Assembly (NCBI GenBank): GCA_031272505.1
Contig: JAISTQ010000053.1
Span: forward strand, 1 to 61,633
Direction: 5' to 3'
From: Propionibacteriaceae bacterium
GTDB lineage: Bacteria; Actinomycetota; Actinomycetes; Propionibacteriales; Propionibacteriaceae
Length of the DNA: 61,633 nucleotides
Program-made: the position numbers and the translations under genes
Notes under the pieces: generated by a model
Seen by the model: the letters and a program-made list of their open reading frames with translations, nothing else
The model's database searches: none
What the model was told of the DNA's origin: nothing
Part shown: positions 52,101-58,800 of the stretch, one piece after another
Position numbering within the stretch: position 1 is the stretch's first letter
How the letters are laid out: each line of letters starts with the position of its first letter

Positions 52101-52385
52101 ACCGAGTCCGAGACCGGCACGCCGACCCCGACCGACAGCAGCACGCCGACCGACAGCAGCACGCCGAGCGATTCTCCACACGGCCCCGAAATCTCCGACT
52201 GGCCCACCCTGGAGAACCCCACGCCGTCCACCTCCAAGACCCCCGCCAAGGATCCTGGCGATGACGACGATGACGACGACGACGACGACCTAGCCTTCAC
52301 CGGCTTCTCCCCCTATGCCCCCGCCGCCGCCGCCGTCCTCCTGCTCACCCTCGGCGCCATCGCCGTCCGCCGCCGCCAGCGGTAG
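40191..52385 (+). CDS. Giant sortase-anchored SpaA/Cna-B surface protein
   Basis: A 4064-residue secreted, wall-anchored protein. A hydrophobic signal segment (about 28-46) is followed by a Thr/Ala/Glu/Pro linker to about 112, a beta-rich N-terminal region, and a long array of SpaA/Cna-B-like modules with repeated blocks such as EPGTYYVKE and QAPAGYGL (about 480-2850). DUF11-like sections come next (about 2850-3500), then three SdrD-B-like repeats near 3515, 3655 and 3800 (GYIWEDANYNGIQEAAE is one), a Thr/Pro/Ser stalk, nine Asp, LAFTG (4034-4038), a membrane helix and a basic tail. It is probably an adhesin or stalk, perhaps stiffened by isopeptide bonds. ATG 40191 has GAGGGG very close; GTG 40227, with AAGGGG 7 nt upstream, is a good alternative start. 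Confidence 0.85.
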   Translation: MAEVTGNHKGYSVLSEQRYSRGQKKFKRALVLALAIALGVGTASIPAIGDETVETTTTPVVSAPSGAPTDAATAEATTPEPTDSGTTAPAAETAEPTDAPEPSATASEPAGPKASARTRLTMDVGDTNSNLIVGLSVVGASTIETGKAATVKLEIQAKCALGTTDPCVSQGAGAGVLIVLPAYLDEDHTLAPLSGDAYTEVVSNYTIPGTTTTLAQALLIWKATSAGATTIPNLPVNYVFDNGSTPDGTTISLQAYIFEATGITSPGQPGTGIVGATGHGESGTVTLSAKADETWSVSKSVTNPAQTSDQVFGALRARPYADVTTDGDTEDEYSITYRLAIQSSKNSEDFGRLYMEKIHVTDTISGYLAGKGPTAITVSLRTGASTYTPIAATITDASSTAKLIKFDMPNVSDSAFYDNQEVYVTVTYDKDDYTNLRGATAILPGPQTINNAAEVSYTPATTHTAATGDGDSIDVAFGWYQDDPVLPTLYVSTSLKASGQTRAYTSALARAWESSALTDGDASAVTYKLTKVDPANTTVALNPENTATATVTLGAVESLAAFTEIEPGTYRLYQTGLINSVVTWGLDYPALATGALVVVSDPSPTTGLSTVTVQGTDYTASTARFPVVNEALTHGFIKVYPKKQRLFVYPDEYETMNTTIGLVAATSDPDSAAIDTQTSSSALSDANGQYVIFEMVPLNTTLYVRDLTKDVSLGLFSVEQQTGATPSSSYQATPSVNSGDGTSLNVYTAFYKSNYGGFRAAALLQLPDGTFLNENADGSTKDLNGTAAGMGAFVATYKLYPVVAGNCSATALKQNPDDPLSADVTFGLNINTVDYINMPFLGGTYCVKQVGLTLNGVDATDRFALYTGDDLRVTIAASSYAGEFTSVDTTIVNPQPNISAVRSENVGVMRHVIKSSYGALGIQSLNGDGSGKSVVYTITKTDFNATFDGAWDADGVKDVTVPAGGTYSEFVPDGTYTIVPKALPTGGYLWASMGGDNTPAHPGTTVTVVVAQNTNAALNATVSAGTITPNASVQTGVFVYKYLPKVTATKIRKDNNGVPKTETKSGMANTVFTLYQLNGTVYEKTAITLSVNGTSGAITLPTASYLTAGDYALVETKLPDNSTTGTNYIPPAYWDDFYTAGVLNDTVSAADVPAAIKFAIGDSQYQDTASQTIDLGQVQNTPKNTLNLTKVESGTGTLLNGITFKLCTDLALSANCVTQTTAGTGTSAGKAAFTGLEPGTYYVKESAAGSDYVSGAALLKLVIDADGWPTYSWVKPDGTAAASTDIQPDSSIGTPSSSNGSTQVATAVKVANAKKPSLALVKRGLVNSWNDDGDRLSQQLGNAGFVLYDSDGLYYVIDSGAGNLVLKNGDGTGSTPTVTFANDTSLTCAQVADICSDADTGFFDFNSIDPTKKYTLKEVYVPAIPGASVPAGLEYEPVTIEFRFEWDADLDGLPATNDPGWKVIRSWDPDYTYSWSTTDGRLLVQNDIESHHIELHKLPIRLTDGVSAANGFDANLQTPEMTWDDAKVVDAIFKVFKYEPDGTLYPYHVDLDNPIDTITIGKGDVAGSNRGWSRELPPGQYVVMEYRQAMLHAPMDTWPVAPSAYVAPPQGDQVTSVYYQIKDPSEISYTADMNWVAAPAVNTDPATSVTLPPHSALITIPVGADDPDTGANEANVPVSFGNSNRLAPGDGFNSARFIRYFAEKDGYQLNVATGQYEFVTRLGGVEFDVYPAYVDENGQYHKLPTMLAADNSVKNVPITTAHSNDYNDGTTKQGQFLTDYFDISGAFSYTPPTATDDWGDIDYCEDTNNNSILCDAGDTIVYKYLQNPDGQQLKNPAADVVVDWDAVVADPSLGASVKYALANSYGTWAVVLVEKPRTTGCPGAATQCSPLPDAYDYDVAHPTTFGITVMNSGSSMTSYYENGNSVIGTPTCTSGANCDNGYEEPSAYILRNYKGTGWLSLSKQNYDGSALSAQFRLYLVDAAHSDFSSAAGLADALAHATEVEYDRQSTPVAFPVSAGTAVQLKLAAGVYLLREVNPAANYNDYGRFTSDATVDGTDPNSAANRALDTSGNFNHGQAIGPIYVPENGSHPERATAVVVQDKLRPSAIIQNTWAGYPVTDTAYTGSYTAACASPCTWGSTTLTSAGNGDPSGKITFLQDGDYTVKLTGIGSAQAAYFYENTAAGTAATTGITFTVADSAVVVSSLKLNGAAMSASATAGLAADGVWYTVDTDGVVTIHVNHTPKGQLIIYKRGMDMYGQPTDTMSGLTSATFTYQCVDALGANATTCGTTLSGTATWTHASNTGGGVRIGLDDGIYKVTETALSPATGSGWLMDTNPVYVKIDGAGAVWLVNRPASPTAAGYTAAVPLLQGTTEQYFYNSSTKGTFEIKKLAARADTVNLTGAQFDVYASCAADTPVGAVVEHVAIGSDGKYTFTVDAGSYVLKETQAPAGYGLRQDCIPITVLAGQQPVYVGYQDPANKNVVAVLDPPKLTLDVAKEITYNAVGTPGTPGYLAARTARVASLPMYLWERTTAGTNYEKQNFTIVAPTAGGYITTRPSSRPGAEPVGVARFTVEHPGEYRVTELVTENHAYVETNPAYKVQDSSGTAYAYQQEDDTAVPGDQSINGVPGTALLGTATTITVKYDEASNRLYVANGTEADGAGSYRCVTDWAGDGSGWSCADQLLTINNPFKGYVITVQKFDAISGKLVDVSGASFGWYDTEAHAEDSLTTGQRQDVTDTAGTGVVSFDPDITSQIDTRLVSDPNSPDYGKLVWWIKEEAPPTGYTADPWFDPLVKKVVIDPLDTTKHEYVVTFRNGKVAAPNLNVDKSVKSPTTVANPLNQSAFTATYTVQPSSPGNDLPIYHYAIADGSATTAAFTFRGADTDTYHTEIDIPSDASNPAPEYAITEVRIAATSAYHSPDDQALDDTDHDGVLDRTTNQKPVYARVNGSAWQLLDATRTFTIPSASAGYLLIEYSDAIPAAGEQPYVGTEFTPGAIELDVTFAKFVPTAEQPEVAKIVNTAKASGCLRSGLDATDGTCKSEYLLSATDSATIEVPVDPRPVVVAGKHCSDDKCTGVDRVTGLPLSTNDRKFFAGQTTEFTISATNSTTPAVPFKHPILLDYMDPSAFSMAHDSSGAARYSIFVDPDGDGAAAPVPYTGSVSYSESGNIALWEFPASFALAPGERLLIVYVAKIADVVTNNNPTNEVYVTSGVTPLLTSNLYPTGASFTVPSMASNDAVYHQTWPGVPEPTREANWTKVDNALGGTAGTHGLFARAATAQVQVNSSGSINRSKSVKVGNGEFTSSDAAQTVFLDDEVTFRLALQNAQSPSVVAPENSLVNIRIADVLPYFDDDRGTNFSALLRSHWDLVPSSLKVYTQMYGDVAASDYVVYSDEAALSTPADMVAKVNAWSAGATGTSGLTADATSFVVSFGNAAPKDSAPTAGFKLEPNDILFVEYTLKFTGLTDALKHSFLADTSVKLAANSYTPSFQSIVNQVLSDDYSSTSNVSKVTLIGSLISGYIWEDANYNGIQEAAEAPIAGVTVNLLHSADGGTTWDATPIASMASGVDGKFTFTGPGNDGSGLDFTGTNVYKISVATPVVTSGSAWYYTVADVGSDATDSDVTPVNLVDGWAANAESGLITVANTAWDAGLYRLSSVSGLVWEDLDADGIQNDATIAGHDLTKITATLTGNAWVDANGDGVEDPGELVVVNRTTAVAADGTYSFTGLQLGKYVVTFDRTAFDAAYSAYDFEWTAPLQGTSTALDSDAVAAAVTDLTASVAEFTLGYAGSVIDLDGGFVPFLSIRGYAWHDDNRDGVWQGGPFGTGTELPFDNVTVELWKAAKGPSPASSFLGAPPAVPTGLTESYVTSTITATDGSYVFSHLPYEPGVYYKVVFVNPNVLTWVWTITGLHHTAIYYVNEYDDYNFDHRYYEAHTAYDVEAVAASDGELNAGLYYLPYIEKPVQSPYITPTPTESETGTPTPTDSSTPTDSSTPSDSPHGPEISDWPTLENPTPSTSKTPAKDPGDDDDDDDDDDLAFTGFSPYAPAAAAVLLLTLGAIAVRRRQR

Positions 52386-52390
52386 CGCCC

Positions 52391-52497
52391 CCAGGCCGTC
52401 ATCCTCGACCGAAGGTCGGGGATCAATCGCGACGTGTGCGATAGCACACTTGGAGCGAAACAGAACGCGGGAGCGAAGCGACCACCATTTCGCGGGC
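52391..52497. repeat. Hairpin repeat copy
   Basis: Plus-oriented copy with stems CGACCGAAGGTCGG and TGTGCGATAGCACA, starting 6 nt after the surface-protein stop. Confidence 0.7.
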
Positions 52498-52544
52498 CGG
52501 ACCTCCCCGGCATGGCCGCCCGTCGGACCGACTTTTCCTGAAAC

Positions 52545-52753
52545 TGGTCAGGCTGGTCGTCCCCGCAAGTTGAATGGTCGGGCTGGCCAGACGAGCATCA
52601 GTTCGCCACTGGGTGCCGGTCGGTGGCTGAGTCCCACAACCCCGTAATTGATGATTTCCATTAAACAAAGCAGCAAACGCAACCACGAGCACCGAGGGTT
52701 GTGGGAGGTGGGCCAACAGGCGGGTGGGCGATGGCCGCCCGCGAAGGCGAGTG
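52545..52753. repeat. 210-bp element, copy B (possible ncRNA)
   Basis: The second copy of the element at 28205-28412, same orientation. CCCACAACCC and GGGTTGTGGG arms are unchanged, while the left third has drifted more. Like copy A it is preceded by a palindrome plus TTTT (GTCGGACCGACTTTT). Confidence 0.6.
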
Positions 52754-52759
52754 GCAGGG

Positions 52760-52886
52760 CGACCACAAGCTCACGCGCCCCGACTCCTCGGTCAGCGCGG
52801 GCCGTAGCGTGAGCGAAGGTACGTTTGGCGCGTTAATCACGCGGGAGCGAGGCGCAAGCCGAAGCGACCACCGAGGCGGAGCCAGC
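52760..52886. repeat. Degenerate hairpin repeat before rph
   Basis: Pieces such as CGCGGGAGCGAGGCGCAAGC and ACCGAGGCGGAGCC resemble the repeat variant at the start of the window. No gene is seen. Confidence 0.45.
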
Positions 52887-52890
52887 GCGG

Positions 52891-52896
52891 TAGACT
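52891..52896 (+). promoter_or_regulatory. -10 box for leaderless rph
   Basis: TAGACT, then 6 nt, then GTG. It drives the rph-rdgB-folA group. Confidence 0.55.
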
Positions 52897-52902
52897 CGTT
52901 AT

Positions 52903-53619
52903 GTGACCCGTACCAATGAGCGACCGAATGACGCGCTGCGTCCCATTACGTTTACCCGGCAGTGGCTGGAACATGCGGAGGGGAGTGTGCTGGTGGAGTT
53001 CGGGAATACGCGGGTGTTGGTGGCGGCGTCGGTCACCGAGGGGGTGCCGCGCTGGCGGAAGGGTTCCGGGTTGGGCTGGGTGAGCGCCGAGTATGCGATG
53101 CTGCCGCGGGCCACGAACGAGCGCAACGACCGGGAGGCCGTCAAAGGCAAGCTGGGCGGGCGCACCCATGAGATTTCGCGGCTGATCGGCCGCAGCCTGC
53201 GCGCAATCGTGGATTACAAGGCGCTGGGCGAGAACACCATCTTGATCGACTGCGACGTGCTGCAGGCGGACGGCGGCACCCGCACCGCCTCGATCACCGG
53301 GGCGTATCTGGCGCTCTATGACGCGGTCGGCTGGCTGCGCAACCAGGGGGCCTTGAAGAAAGAGCCGATTCTGGATTCGGTGGCGGCCGTCTCGGTGGGC
53401 ATCGTGGACGGCGAGGAACTGCTCGATCTGGCCTACGACGAGGATTCGCGCGCCGAGGTGGATCTGAACGTGGTGATGACGGGCTCGGGCGATTTCATCG
53501 AGGTGCAGGGCACCGCCGAGGGCCAGCCGTTCGACCGCAAGGCGTTGGATCGGCTGCTGGATCTGGCGTTGCTCGGCTGCACCGAGTTGACGACCTTGCA
53601 GCTTGAGGCGCTCGCATGA
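52903..53619 (+). CDS. rph: Ribonuclease PH
   Basis: A 238-residue phosphorolytic 3'-5' exoribonuclease for tRNA 3' trimming. Blocks [44 protein letters not shown] and [19 protein letters not shown] are complete, including the phosphate-site residues in [11 protein letters not shown] start 6 nt after TAGACT. The stop overlaps the rdgB ATG. Confidence 0.96.
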   Translation: MTRTNERPNDALRPITFTRQWLEHAEGSVLVEFGNTRVLVAASVTEGVPRWRKGSGLGWVSAEYAMLPRATNERNDREAVKGKLGGRTHEISRLIGRSLRAIVDYKALGENTILIDCDVLQADGGTRTASITGAYLALYDAVGWLRNQGALKKEPILDSVAAVSVGIVDGEELLDLAYDEDSRAEVDLNVVMTGSGDFIEVQGTAEGQPFDRKALDRLLDLALLGCTELTTLQLEALA

Positions 53620-54206
53620 TCGTCATCGCGTCCTCGAATCCGCACAAGCTGGACGAGTTGCGGCGCATCTGGGCCGGCGCGGGCCTGGATTTGGAGCTCA
53701 AGTCGTTGGCGGATTTCCCGGGCTATGTGGAGCCGGTGGAGAACGGCCGGACGTTCGAGGCGAACGCGCTGATCAAGGCGCGGGCGGCGGCCGAGTTCAC
53801 CGGGCTGCCCGCGGTGGCGGACGATTCCGGCATCGAGGTCGAGTTGTTGAATTGGATGCCTGGCGTGCGCTCGGCGCGGTGGGCCGGGGTGGGAGCCAGC
53901 CCGGCGGCCAGCCTGCAACTGCTCATCGACCAGTTGGCCGACACCGAATACGAAGACCGGGTGGCCCGTTTCACCTGCGCGATGGCGCTCGTCACCCCCG
54001 ACGGGGAAGAACGGGTGGTCACCGGGGTGATGCCGGGGCATCTGGTGCTGGAGCCGCAGGGCAGCAACGGGTTCGGCTACGATCCGATCTTCGTCACCGA
54101 CGGCCAGCAGGTTACCAACGGCATCTTGACGGACGCGCAGAAAGACGCGCTCTCGCATCGCGGCAAGGCGGCCCGGGCGATGGCCGAGTACTTGCGGAAA
54201 CTCTGA
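53616..54206 (+). CDS. rdgB: XTP/dITP diphosphatase (HAM1 family)
   Basis: A 196-residue pyrophosphatase removing non-canonical purine nucleotides such as dITP and XTP. It opens with [18 protein letters not shown], has [24 protein letters not shown] in the metal site, and the late GFGYDPIF and SHRGKAARA blocks. The overlap ATGA with rph and TGATG with folA indicate translational coupling of three nucleotide/RNA housekeeping genes. Confidence 0.95.
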   Translation: MIVIASSNPHKLDELRRIWAGAGLDLELKSLADFPGYVEPVENGRTFEANALIKARAAAEFTGLPAVADDSGIEVELLNWMPGVRSARWAGVGASPAASLQLLIDQLADTEYEDRVARFTCAMALVTPDGEERVVTGVMPGHLVLEPQGSNGFGYDPIFVTDGQQVTNGILTDAQKDALSHRGKAARAMAEYLRKL

Positions 54207-54688
54207 TGGAGCAGCTCTGGGCGATCGCCGCCGTGGCCCGCAATGGCGTCATCGGCAACCAGGGGCAACTGCCCTGGCACCTGCCCGAAGACCTGGCCCG
54301 CTACGCCCAGGTGACGGCGGGAGCCACCCTGATCATGGGCCGTACCACCTACGAGACTTTTGGGGAAATGCTCATCGGGCGGCGTTCCATCGTGATCACC
54401 CACCGGGAATTTGAGCCCACTGACGAGGCGGTGGCCGTCAGCTCGCTGGCCGAGGCTTTGGCGCTGGCCCGGCAGTACGGCCAAAAGACGTTCATCAACG
54501 GGGGCGCTTCCGTCTATCACGAGGCGTGGCCGTGGCTCACCGATCTGGATCTCACCGAAGTGGACGCCGAGCCCACTGGTGACGCCTTCTTCCCCGAGAT
54601 CGACCCGGCCGAATGGGAGGAAGTCTCCCGCGAGCCCCACGATGGCTTCGCGTTCGTCCACTATCGACGCTACGGCACCGACTCCTGA
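54206..54688 (+). CDS. folA: Dihydrofolate reductase
   Basis: A 160-residue NADPH-dependent enzyme. AVARNGVIGNQGQLPWHLPEDL, then IMGRTTYETFG and FINGGASVY are the usual substrate and cofactor motifs; the acidic active-site residue is the Glu/Asp pair in PEDL. ATG 54206 shares its A with the rdgB stop. folA behind rdgB without thyA is less usual, and thyA is not in the window. It converges on murI with an 8-nt gap. Confidence 0.93.
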   Translation: MEQLWAIAAVARNGVIGNQGQLPWHLPEDLARYAQVTAGATLIMGRTTYETFGEMLIGRRSIVITHREFEPTDEAVAVSSLAEALALARQYGQKTFINGGASVYHEAWPWLTDLDLTEVDAEPTGDAFFPEIDPAEWEEVSREPHDGFAFVHYRRYGTDS

Positions 54689-54696
54689 ATCAACTC

Positions 54697-55491
54697 TTAC
54701 GCCAGCGGGACGGATTCCACCTCGTCGATATAGTCGCCGATCAGCCGTCGGCCCAGCTTGGCGAAGCGTTCCGGGTTGCCGGTGGTGAGGAAACGCAGCG
54801 TGCCGGTGCGCGGCGTGGGGGCGAGCAGCCCGTTGTTGGTTAGCTCCGCATACACCTCTTTGGCGCACTCCTCGGCGCTGGAGACCAGTGTGACGTCCGG
54901 GCCCATCACGTACGAGATGACGCCGGTGAGCAGCGGATAGTGGGTGCAGCCCAAGATCAGCGTGTCCACTCCCGCCTCGCGGATCGGCAGCAGATACTCG
55001 CGCGCCGCCGCCATCACCTCCGGGCCGCCGGTGATCCCCGCCTCCACGAAATCCACGAACAGCGGGCACGGGGTGGTGGTGAGCTGCACGCCGGGGACGG
55101 CCGCCAGCGCGTCATCGTAGCTCTGCGAGACTGCTGTGGCCGCGGTGCAGATCACGCCCACTTCGCCGTTCTTCGTCACCTTCGCCGCCCGCCGGGCCGC
55201 TGGCAGAATCACCTCGACGACCGGCATGTCATAGCGCTCCCGCGCGTCATGCAGCACCGCTGACGACGCCGAGTTGCAGGCGATCACCAACGCCTTCACG
55301 TCCTGCCCGGCCAAAAAATCCAGGCACTCCAGCGCATACTCGCGCACCTGCGGCAACGTCTTCGTCCCATAGGGCGCCCGCGCGGTGTCCCCCAGATAGA
55401 GAATGTCTTCCCCCGGCAGATTGTCAATGATGGCCCGCGCCACCGTCAACCCGCCAAACCCCGAATCAAACACGCCAATCGGATTGCTCAC
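54697..55491 (-). CDS. murI: Glutamate racemase
   Basis: A 264-residue cofactor-free racemase making D-glutamate for peptidoglycan. DSGFGG is at 9-14 and the two catalytic cysteines are Cys72 (ACNSASS) and Cys182 (GCTHYPLL). GTG 55491 is 6 nt after TAGACT. In related genomes murI often precedes rph and rdgB on the same strand; here it is convergent with them. Confidence 0.95.
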   Translation of the reverse strand: MSNPIGVFDSGFGGLTVARAIIDNLPGEDILYLGDTARAPYGTKTLPQVREYALECLDFLAGQDVKALVIACNSASSAVLHDARERYDMPVVEVILPAARRAAKVTKNGEVGVICTAATAVSQSYDDALAAVPGVQLTTTPCPLFVDFVEAGITGGPEVMAAAREYLLPIREAGVDTLILGCTHYPLLTGVISYVMGPDVTLVSSAEECAKEVYAELTNNGLLAPTPRTGTLRFLTTGNPERFAKLGRRLIGDYIDEVESVPLA

Positions 55492-55497
55492 GCCCCG

Positions 55498-55503
55498 AGT
55501 CTA
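55498..55503 (-). promoter_or_regulatory. -10 box for leaderless murI
   Basis: TAGACT on the minus strand, 6 nt from the GTG and 24 nt downstream of tRNA-Leu. Confidence 0.5.
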
Positions 55504-55526
55504 CTCTGCCGGGCCGGTGAACTTGG

Positions 55527-55608
55527 TGCGCGAGAAGGGACTTGAACCCTCACGCCTTGCGGCACAGGAACCTAAATCCTGCGCGTCTGCCAATTCCGCC
55601 ACTCGCGC
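55527..55608 (-). tRNA. tRNA-Leu (anticodon UAG)
   Basis: Acceptor arms GCGCGAG and CTCGCGC, discriminator A. The anticodon stem CAGGA/TCCTG holds loop TTTAGGT, giving UAG, which reads CUA/CUN. A variable arm and T arm GGTTCAAGTCC are present. No encoded CCA. Confidence 0.95.
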
Positions 55609-55621
55609 GCGGCGACCAGTC

Positions 55622-55784
55622 TACTCGGTCTTCGCTACGCTCAGGCTCAGTGTGTTCGCTCCAAGTGCGCTATCGCACACGTCGCGCTGCTCGGCTTCGC
55701 CGGCCAGTAGGGCGGGGAAGAAGGGAGAGGGGTGGGTGTTTGGCGTTATCAGGGGAAGATGATGAAAAAATGTAAAGAAAGGCA
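55622..55784. repeat. Hairpin repeat and A-rich leader region
   Basis: A minus-oriented repeat copy at 55622-55712 with stem TGTGCGATAGCACA (complement strand) is followed by 70 nt of purine-rich sequence without a gene. Confidence 0.6.
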
Positions 55785-55813
55785 TTGCAAAATGGAAAGA
55801 AGGTGTCTAGAAT
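55785..55813 (+). promoter_or_regulatory. Promoter of the InlB-repeat surface protein gene
   Basis: TTGCAA and TAGAAT with a 17-nt spacer; the predicted leader is about 80 nt and ends with GGAGAGG before the ATG. Confidence 0.65.
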
Positions 55814-55899
55814 CGGGGACGTTGAGGTGCTGTGTGGGTTAGCGGGCGTCCGGTGGGCGTGCTCTAAGGGGAAAGCATCTCCCGAGGTAGGGAGAGGAT

Positions 55900-58800
55900 A
55901 TGTTGAGTACCCGTGCTGCCCAGGTAGTGGGGAAGCTGATGCTGGCGTTCGCGATGCTGGCGGCGATGGCCGTCTGCCCGCAGGTGGCGCAGAGTTCGGC
56001 GGACCCGCAGTACGTCACCATCAGTTTCGTGGCGGAAGGGGCGACGGCCCCGGACCCGATCCAGGCGGAGAAGGGCCTCACCCTTGGTGATGTGACGCTG
56101 CCGCTGGCCACGCTGGTGAGCCGTCCGAACTACATCCCGAAGTATTGGTCGCTCTCCTCGGGCGGCGCGGAGGCCCCGCTGGATTACGTGCTCAACGATG
56201 ACGTCACGCTGTACATGAAGTGGCAGGGCGTCGAGGGCGTCCCGTACCAGGTGGTCTACTGGGTGGAGAAGCCGAACTTGGGCGTCAACTTCACCCCGCG
56301 TCCGGGCAACCCAGAGCACTACGATTACGCCTACTCGGAGCCCATCGGCGGCTCCGGGGTGGCGGGCAGCCTGATCGGCGGCCCCGGCATCGAGGCCGAC
56401 ATCGAGATCACCAGCATCCCCGCCCCGTCATATTTTGACAAAGAGGACCCGATGCACTGGGCGAGCTGGCAGGCCACCGAGACGACCACGCTCACCGGCG
56501 ACGGGCTCACCATCGTCAACGTCTATTGCGAACTGAAGACGTACCAGATCAACTTCCCCGTCGATCCCGACGGGGTGGGCCGCAAGCTGACCGGCGACGG
56601 AAACGGCGACGGCAAGGACGAGACGTACGATCAGAACCAGCCCTACACCCTGGATTTCAAGTTCGGCGAGAACGTGGCCGCCCGCTGGCCGCACCCGTCA
56701 ATGGGCTGGGAGTTCTCTGATCCGACGGGGCTGGTCTATTCGTACTGGGAGCACCCGGAACTGGCGGTCTCCTCCGGCGACTGGCAGACCACCCGCACCG
56801 ACATCACCGTCGCGATGATGCCCACCAACCCGGACACGGCCAGTTACACGCTGAAGCTGTACTGGACGGACGTCACCGAGAGCGTCACCATGCACTATTG
56901 GGGCGAGGAACTGGACGAGCAAAAGGGCGACAACTCGTTCACCCGGCGCGACTACCAGGGCACCACCTACGTGCTGCTCACCGACTACACCGCGGCGATC
57001 CCGCCCACCACCGACTTCCGCTCCAAGACGATCCCGGGCTTCCAGGCGGGCATCCAGGGCGACACCTCGGACACCACCACCGGCCCGGCCTTCGCGGCGC
57101 TGCAGGACGAGGACGGCAAATACCACAAGTACATCAACCACTACTACCGGCGGCTGGTGAACTCGGTCTATTTCGACACCCGCGGGCACGGCGACGCGGT
57201 GGCCACCCAAGAGGTGCCGTTCGGGGCCTCGCTGAAGTACCTGGAGGGCGCGGCCCGGCAGACGAAGCTGGCCGGCTGGACGTTCAAGGGCTGGTACGCG
57301 GACTCGGGCACCACGCTGTCGTTCGACTTCGACGCGAAGATGCCCGCCCACGACCTGACGATCTACGCGCGCTGGGAATCCACCGACTGGCAGGTGACGT
57401 TCGTGGACGAGGACGGCACCCCGCTCGCCGACGACGGCACCCAGACCCAGGGCGTCCAGAACCTGCACACCATTAATTTCGCGAACCTCACCATCGGCGG
57501 AAAACGCTATGTGGCCCGCGAGACGAACGACCCGGCGCACGGGGCGCTGGAAGGCTGGGATTACAAGCCCGCCCCGACCAGCCCGAAGGTGGCGTTCAAC
57601 GCGGACACCCCGCTGCAGGGCGACATCACGCTGTACGCGCGCTGGAAATCCGAGGGCCTCACCATCGACTACCACACCACCGGCGGCACGCTGGTGCAGA
57701 CTGACGACGCGGGCGGCGAGGGCTACCGCAACGGCACCTGGGCGGTGGTCGCGGACGGCTCGGATTCGTACTGCTCGACGGGCCGCCACTTCGTCGGTTG
57801 GCGGATTGACGGCGTGGGCGCGGTCTTTCTGCCGGGCGCCGCGATGCAGGTCTTCGGCGAACCCCACCTCTACCCGTACTGCCCGGTGATCGGCTCGGCG
57901 CTCACCGGCGTCGAATACGTCAAAGCCGACAAATACATCGTTTCTTTCCTCGACGGCTATGGGCAGGTGTTCCTCAGCCGTGTCGTGGAGCCGGGCCAGC
58001 CGGTGGAAGTTCCCACCCCGGCTGACCTGGCCTCCATGGCCTATCCGGGTGACAAGATCTTCGAATCGCAATGGACGCCGGACGGCTCCGAGGTGTTCAA
58101 CTTCGGCGACCCCATCGAATCCAACTTGACGCTCCAGCCGGTGCTGCACGACACCGTCACCATCATCTTCTTCACCCAGGGCACGCCCGTCGAGCCGCTG
58201 CGGGTGCGCAAGGGCGCCTCCGCCTACGAGGTGGCCATCCCGGACGTCCACTCCATCGCCCGCGACGGCTACACCCCGAATTTCTGGAGCGTGGACGGCC
58301 CCACCCCGCTGCCCGCCGACTACCAGTTCAAGACCGACACCACCTTGAGCGTGAACTGGACGGCGGTGCCGAACGGGCTGCCCTACCAGGTGGTCTACTG
58401 GGTGGAGAAGCCGAACCTGGGCGTCAACTTCACCCCGGTGCCCGGCAACCCGGACCACTACGATTTCGCCTACGCCGAGCCCGCGCCCCGCTGGGCGACC
58501 GCCGGGCAGACCATCGGCGGGCCGGACGCGGACATCGTCATCGACACCCTGCCTTCCCCGGTGTTGGCGAGCGACCCGACCAAGGTGGACGTGGAGCACC
58601 CGCTGCGCTGGGCCTACTGGCAGCAGACCGAGACGAAGACGCTGGACGGCACCAAGACCGTCATCAACGTCTACGCCGCGCTGCGCACCTACAGCTACAC
58701 CATGACCCTCAGCAACTCCACCGACACCATCGATTACGACCATGACCTGGACGGCGAGCCCACCACTTTCAAATACAAATTCACGCTGGTGTACAAGTTC

